64,000 bases of DNA, taken from contig JBBCJA010000012.1 of assembly GCA_037189585.1 (NCBI GenBank), positions 239,463 through 303,462 on the forward strand. Direction: 5' to 3'. The first letter of the stretch is position 1. Each line of letters opens with the position of its first letter. Below are positions 61,341 through 64,000 of the stretch, in pieces. Source of the stretch: JAEXNA01 sp037189585 (GTDB taxonomy: Bacteria > Vulcanimicrobiota > Xenobia > Xenobiales > JADMJV01). The notes under the pieces were generated by a model. That model did no database searches, had not been told where the DNA came from, and was given only the letters and a program-made list of their open reading frames with translations. The position numbers and the translations under genes are program-made.

Positions 61341-63028
61341 TCCGCGGGGATCTTGTGGAACCACCAACCCACGCTACAATACGCCAACGGTGCCTTGGCT
61401 CCATCAGAAGGCACCGGATTGCCTTGTGGGCGCTTTGGCTCACCGTAACCTTCGTCGCTATACCGCCGCTCAAGGCGGACGAGGCGTCTCGACAGGAGAA
61501 GAGTTCGGTGCTCGTCGACGTTCGCATGAGTCCCTCGGAACTGACTCTTCCCACCCACGGGTTTCACTACGATCCTCTGATCACGGTGCTCGACGAGAAT
61601 GGAGAGAAGGTCTGGCTCGATCTTCGGGACTTCGAGGCTGTGAGTTCCAATCCGGCCGTCGCCACGGTGGACGAGCGGGTTCGCATCACCACCGGAGAAG
61701 CGGGGCAAGCCGTCATCTCCCTGCGTCATCGCACACAGCCAACGCTGACAACGAAATTGAGTCTGCGGGCGGTCGAGGAGAGCGTCCGCGAGGTCCGGCT
61801 GAAAGGCGAAACATCTTTCTCCCTGCCCGTCGGAGGCTCGACTTCGATCGAGGTCGAGGCTGTGCTTGCCGGTGGGGAGGTTATCCCCCATGCGGAGTAC
61901 AGCTCGGATCTTGAAGTCCTGCAGGGCGGCGAATACGCAACTTTCGTAGATGGCTTGGGATTGGTAACGCTACGCCCAACCTCTGGAGAGGTCCCGATCA
62001 CGGTGGGATTCTTCCAGCGCGGCGCGGTCGCTTCAGCCGTCCTCTCGGTTCGAGAGGTACCGATCATGGATCTCGATTTTCGTCTGGGAGGACTCTCGGG
62101 GTCTCCGCTCCTGTTTCCTATCGGATACCGTTCATTGTTGGAGGTCTTCGCGATCTATGAGGACGGCTCCAGGAAGGCTCTCGAGCATGGTGCGGACTAT
62201 GCGGTATTCGTTGACGACGGTTTTACCTTTCAATCCGGCGGGTCGGCTAACGGCTGTCTATTCGCGGCCGGCGCCGAGCGAGAAGCGACGCTTCAAATTC
62301 GACTTCTTGAAGCGACCGCTCGACGGAGCGAGCGGAACGAATTCAGAGTCGAGGTACGCAGCGTGGAGGCGGGACCGCCGCGCGGCTTTAAGGCGAATTT
62401 TGCTTATTATCCCGAGGATCCGCGCCTTCTCCTGGCTCCCGACGGCTCGGGATACTGCCGCGAGCTAAAGCTCGAGGTCGACTTTCCTCGGCTATCCGGC
62501 TACCGTCTCAGCGCGCTCGACTCGGTGGAACTAGACTCCAAGAAGGTGGGGGTGTTAGAGCGCTCCGCGAACGGATGGCCGGTGCTTGAAGCTCGACGAA
62601 GTGGGCTCGATGATAGAGTCGTGTTCAAACTACCGACAGGATTGAGCGCGAGCTTGCCAATCTGTTCGGGGAAGGCAAAGGGTCTTAGAATTGGCTATCC
62701 AGGGGCTCGAGGCGAGCGACGATTAAACCTGGAATTGGGAAAGACCGTTGGCTTCACGACCATGGTGGATTACGGCGATGGTCGCGGTTTCGTGGCGCGC
62801 ACACTCGACTACCCGGTGGTGGAAGCAGGAGCAGCCACCTCGCTACCACGCGCTTTCTGGCACCCCTCACCCAACAGCTCCAACTTTCTTCTCGTGGAGC
62901 CGGACCAGGACGTGATTTTGCTCCAGACGATCGACGCACGAAGACGCCCACTTGAAAGTCAAGAGGGGCCTTGCCGTCTCGAACTCGAGGTCCGCCGCCA
63001 GTCCGGCTTAGTCGTTCCGTTTCCCTAG
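61337..63028 (+). CDS. Exported protein with bacterial Ig-like domains
   Basis: A 563-residue protein whose GTG overlaps the xdh stop by 4 bp. A hydrophobic segment (IALWALWLTVTFVAIPPL) is a signal peptide or anchor. Residues 50-130 resemble a BIG2-type Ig domain (SELTLPTHGFHYDPLITVLD, SSNPAVATVDERVRITTG), and a second copy is likely at 135-230 (SFSLPVGGSTSIEVEAVLAG). The remainder is beta-rich without catalytic motifs. Coupling to xdh suggests co-expression, but a functional link is not apparent. Confidence 0.75.
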   Translation: MIRGDLVEPPTHATIRQRCLGSIRRHRIALWALWLTVTFVAIPPLKADEASRQEKSSVLVDVRMSPSELTLPTHGFHYDPLITVLDENGEKVWLDLRDFEAVSSNPAVATVDERVRITTGEAGQAVISLRHRTQPTLTTKLSLRAVEESVREVRLKGETSFSLPVGGSTSIEVEAVLAGGEVIPHAEYSSDLEVLQGGEYATFVDGLGLVTLRPTSGEVPITVGFFQRGAVASAVLSVREVPIMDLDFRLGGLSGSPLLFPIGYRSLLEVFAIYEDGSRKALEHGADYAVFVDDGFTFQSGGSANGCLFAAGAEREATLQIRLLEATARRSERNEFRVEVRSVEAGPPRGFKANFAYYPEDPRLLLAPDGSGYCRELKLEVDFPRLSGYRLSALDSVELDSKKVGVLERSANGWPVLEARRSGLDDRVVFKLPTGLSASLPICSGKAKGLRIGYPGARGERRLNLELGKTVGFTTMVDYGDGRGFVARTLDYPVVEAGAATSLPRAFWHPSPNSSNFLLVEPDQDVILLQTIDARRRPLESQEGPCRLELEVRRQSGLVVPFP

Positions 63029-63062
63029 GAGCCTGTCGAAGTAGTCGGCGTCCAGCGGCGAA

Positions 63063-63460
63063 GTGAGGCTGTTGAATTTGTGGAAGAGACAGCCTCAAGT
63101 CGCCGCACTTTTGACGGCGACTCCTCGAGGGATGCTCCGCAAAGATGGAGTCCCAGGGTGGTCCGAAAAATCTAAGCTAGCAAAGAGGCTTCGAAGGTAC
63201 AGGGATGAGTGGCTCGTCTTTCTCCACCATGAGGATGTCGAGCCCACAAATAATCTAGCAGAAAGACAAATCCGAGCATTCGTTCTTCAGCAGAAGACCT
63301 CAGCTGGCAACCAAAGCCAGTGGGGGCTCGCCAAGCCCGGAGCATGAGTGTCTTCTCTACGGCGGTTCAACGCGGTGTCAACTTCCTTCGATCTTCTCAT
63401 CCGAGCTCTCGAGGCACCCCTCTCTGACAGCGGTCCGTCTACGCTGTCCATGTACGATTG
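63063..63460 (+). mobile_element. IS66-family transposase remnant
   Basis: Translations from several frames read as the C-terminus of an IS66 transposase: RYRDEWLVFLHHEDVEPTNN then LAERQIRAFVLQQKTSAGNQ, followed after a frame change near 63340 by SMSVFSTAVQRGVNFLR and, after another, SFDLLIRALEAPL. The TNNxAER motif is a hallmark of the family. The N-terminal part and catalytic DDE are absent, and no terminal inverted repeats were found. This accounts for the stretch 63029-63462. Confidence 0.8.
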
Positions 63461-63462
63461 GC

Positions 63463-64000
63463 TTAACTCGCGAACACCGCCCAGTCGCCTTGCCACAGTT
63501 TGGCTTGATGAGAGTCGAGTTCCTCACCACTCCACCCGAGGTGGACATCGAGCCAATCGGCGAGTTCTAAGTCCACCTGTCTATCCAGGCGCTGACCCTC
63601 GGAGTTGGTGTATATGAGTCCGCCATCTGGGGATTCGGTTATCTTGAGGTTTCCCTGATGAACGTTGCGATGGCAGTTTCCACAGAGACAAACTAGATTG
63701 CCGGGCCAGGTCTCTCCACCTTGGGAGTATTCGTGGAGATGGTGGAGGTGCAGCCAGACCTTGTTCGGACAGCCTGGAGTCCGACAGCACCAACCGTCCC
63801 GCCGGAGGAGTTCCGTGCGTTGGGTTTGGGTGGTACGTCGGGCTCTGGGATTGAAGCGGAGCCTAGAGTTTTGCCAGCTCTGGGACGGCCTGCTATCCAC
63901 GCCCGGCGTTTCAAAGTTCGCGTTGCTCGTAATCGCGATATCGGAAATGTCCCGTCCGGAACATTCTGAGGGGTCGGAGTGGGCTTCAAGATTCGCATCA
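63463..64000 (-). CDS. HNH endonuclease, N-terminus beyond window edge
   Basis: The frame is open from the window edge to a TGA at 63463 (about 178 residues seen); a GTG at 63900 is a possible internal start. The HNH domain carries ELLRRDGWCCRTPGCPN and VWLHLHHLHEYSQGGETWPG then NLVCLCGNCHRNVHQG: two Cys pairs that bind a structural zinc, and the HH.H...N..H core. Such domains often end longer proteins of the DUF222-HNH type. It probably nicks DNA; it lies next to an IS remnant, so the region may be mobile. Confidence 0.83.
   Translation of the reverse strand, partial: DANLEAHSDPSECSGRDISDIAITSNANFETPGVDSRPSQSWQNSRLRFNPRARRTTQTQRTELLRRDGWCCRTPGCPNKVWLHLHHLHEYSQGGETWPGNLVCLCGNCHRNVHQGNLKITESPDGGLIYTNSEGQRLDRQVDLELADWLDVHLGWSGEELDSHQAKLWQGDWAVFAS

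Overview
The window reads as a chromosomal segment of a Gram-negative bacterium with fairly high GC content. Evidence for a two-membrane envelope is a TolC-type outer-membrane protein, a lipobox lipoprotein, type II secretion/type IV pilus assembly genes and several Sec-exported proteins. Many exported or structural proteins resemble no family I know. Together with eukaryote-style architectures (a single-chain xanthine dehydrogenase, a sacsin/Hsp90-like ATPase with a giant partner), this suggests a myxobacterium-like or candidate-phylum lineage. I cannot place it more closely. I saw no rRNA, tRNA, CRISPR array or prophage.

Region 1-14.8 kb: a partial M29 aminopeptidase, a small secreted protein and a TerB-like protein precede the most unusual locus. 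This is a GHKL ATPase gene coupled by a 4-bp overlap to a 1406-residue partner. The partner starts with an apparently inactivated GHKL-like module and carries about five repeats of about 212 residues. After an inserted UMF1-type transporter come two tandem 456-residue paralogues with the same degenerate N-terminal module and C-terminal membrane hairpins. Upstream of these is a Phd/VapC-type toxin-antitoxin pair whose toxin is broken by a 23-bp tandem duplication, then an RluA-type pseudouridine synthase.

Region 14.8-34.6 kb: mostly single genes. They include a large lipoprotein, small repeat-rich proteins, three tandem membrane-anchored genes with duplicated pseudopilin-like domains, an inositol monophosphatase, a nucleotidyltransferase-HD fusion, an esterase, a pirin, an S1/P1 nuclease, an S9 peptidase, and a TetR regulator with a 29-bp palindromic operator over its start codon. 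Region 34.7-40.1 kb: an ABC exporter, a strong terminator, and a fadN-fadA beta-oxidation operon. Region 40.2-41.6 kb: a 101-102-bp tandem repeat abutting a protease-TPR pseudogene with four frameshifts.

Region 41.6-54 kb: a tightly overlapping operon of three prepilins, a PilX/GspK-like protein and GspF; the first prepilin carries a predicted beta-propeller. Then come two putative peptidoglycan hydrolases with low-complexity N-termini and no signal peptide, a methyltransferase, a gamma-glutamylcyclotransferase-like protein, a subtilisin and a TolC-like protein. Region 54.2-63 kb: an apparent operon of an anchored multicopper oxidase with a propeller tail, a 1353-residue xanthine dehydrogenase-like enzyme and an Ig-like exported protein. 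The right edge holds an IS66-type remnant and a partial HNH endonuclease.
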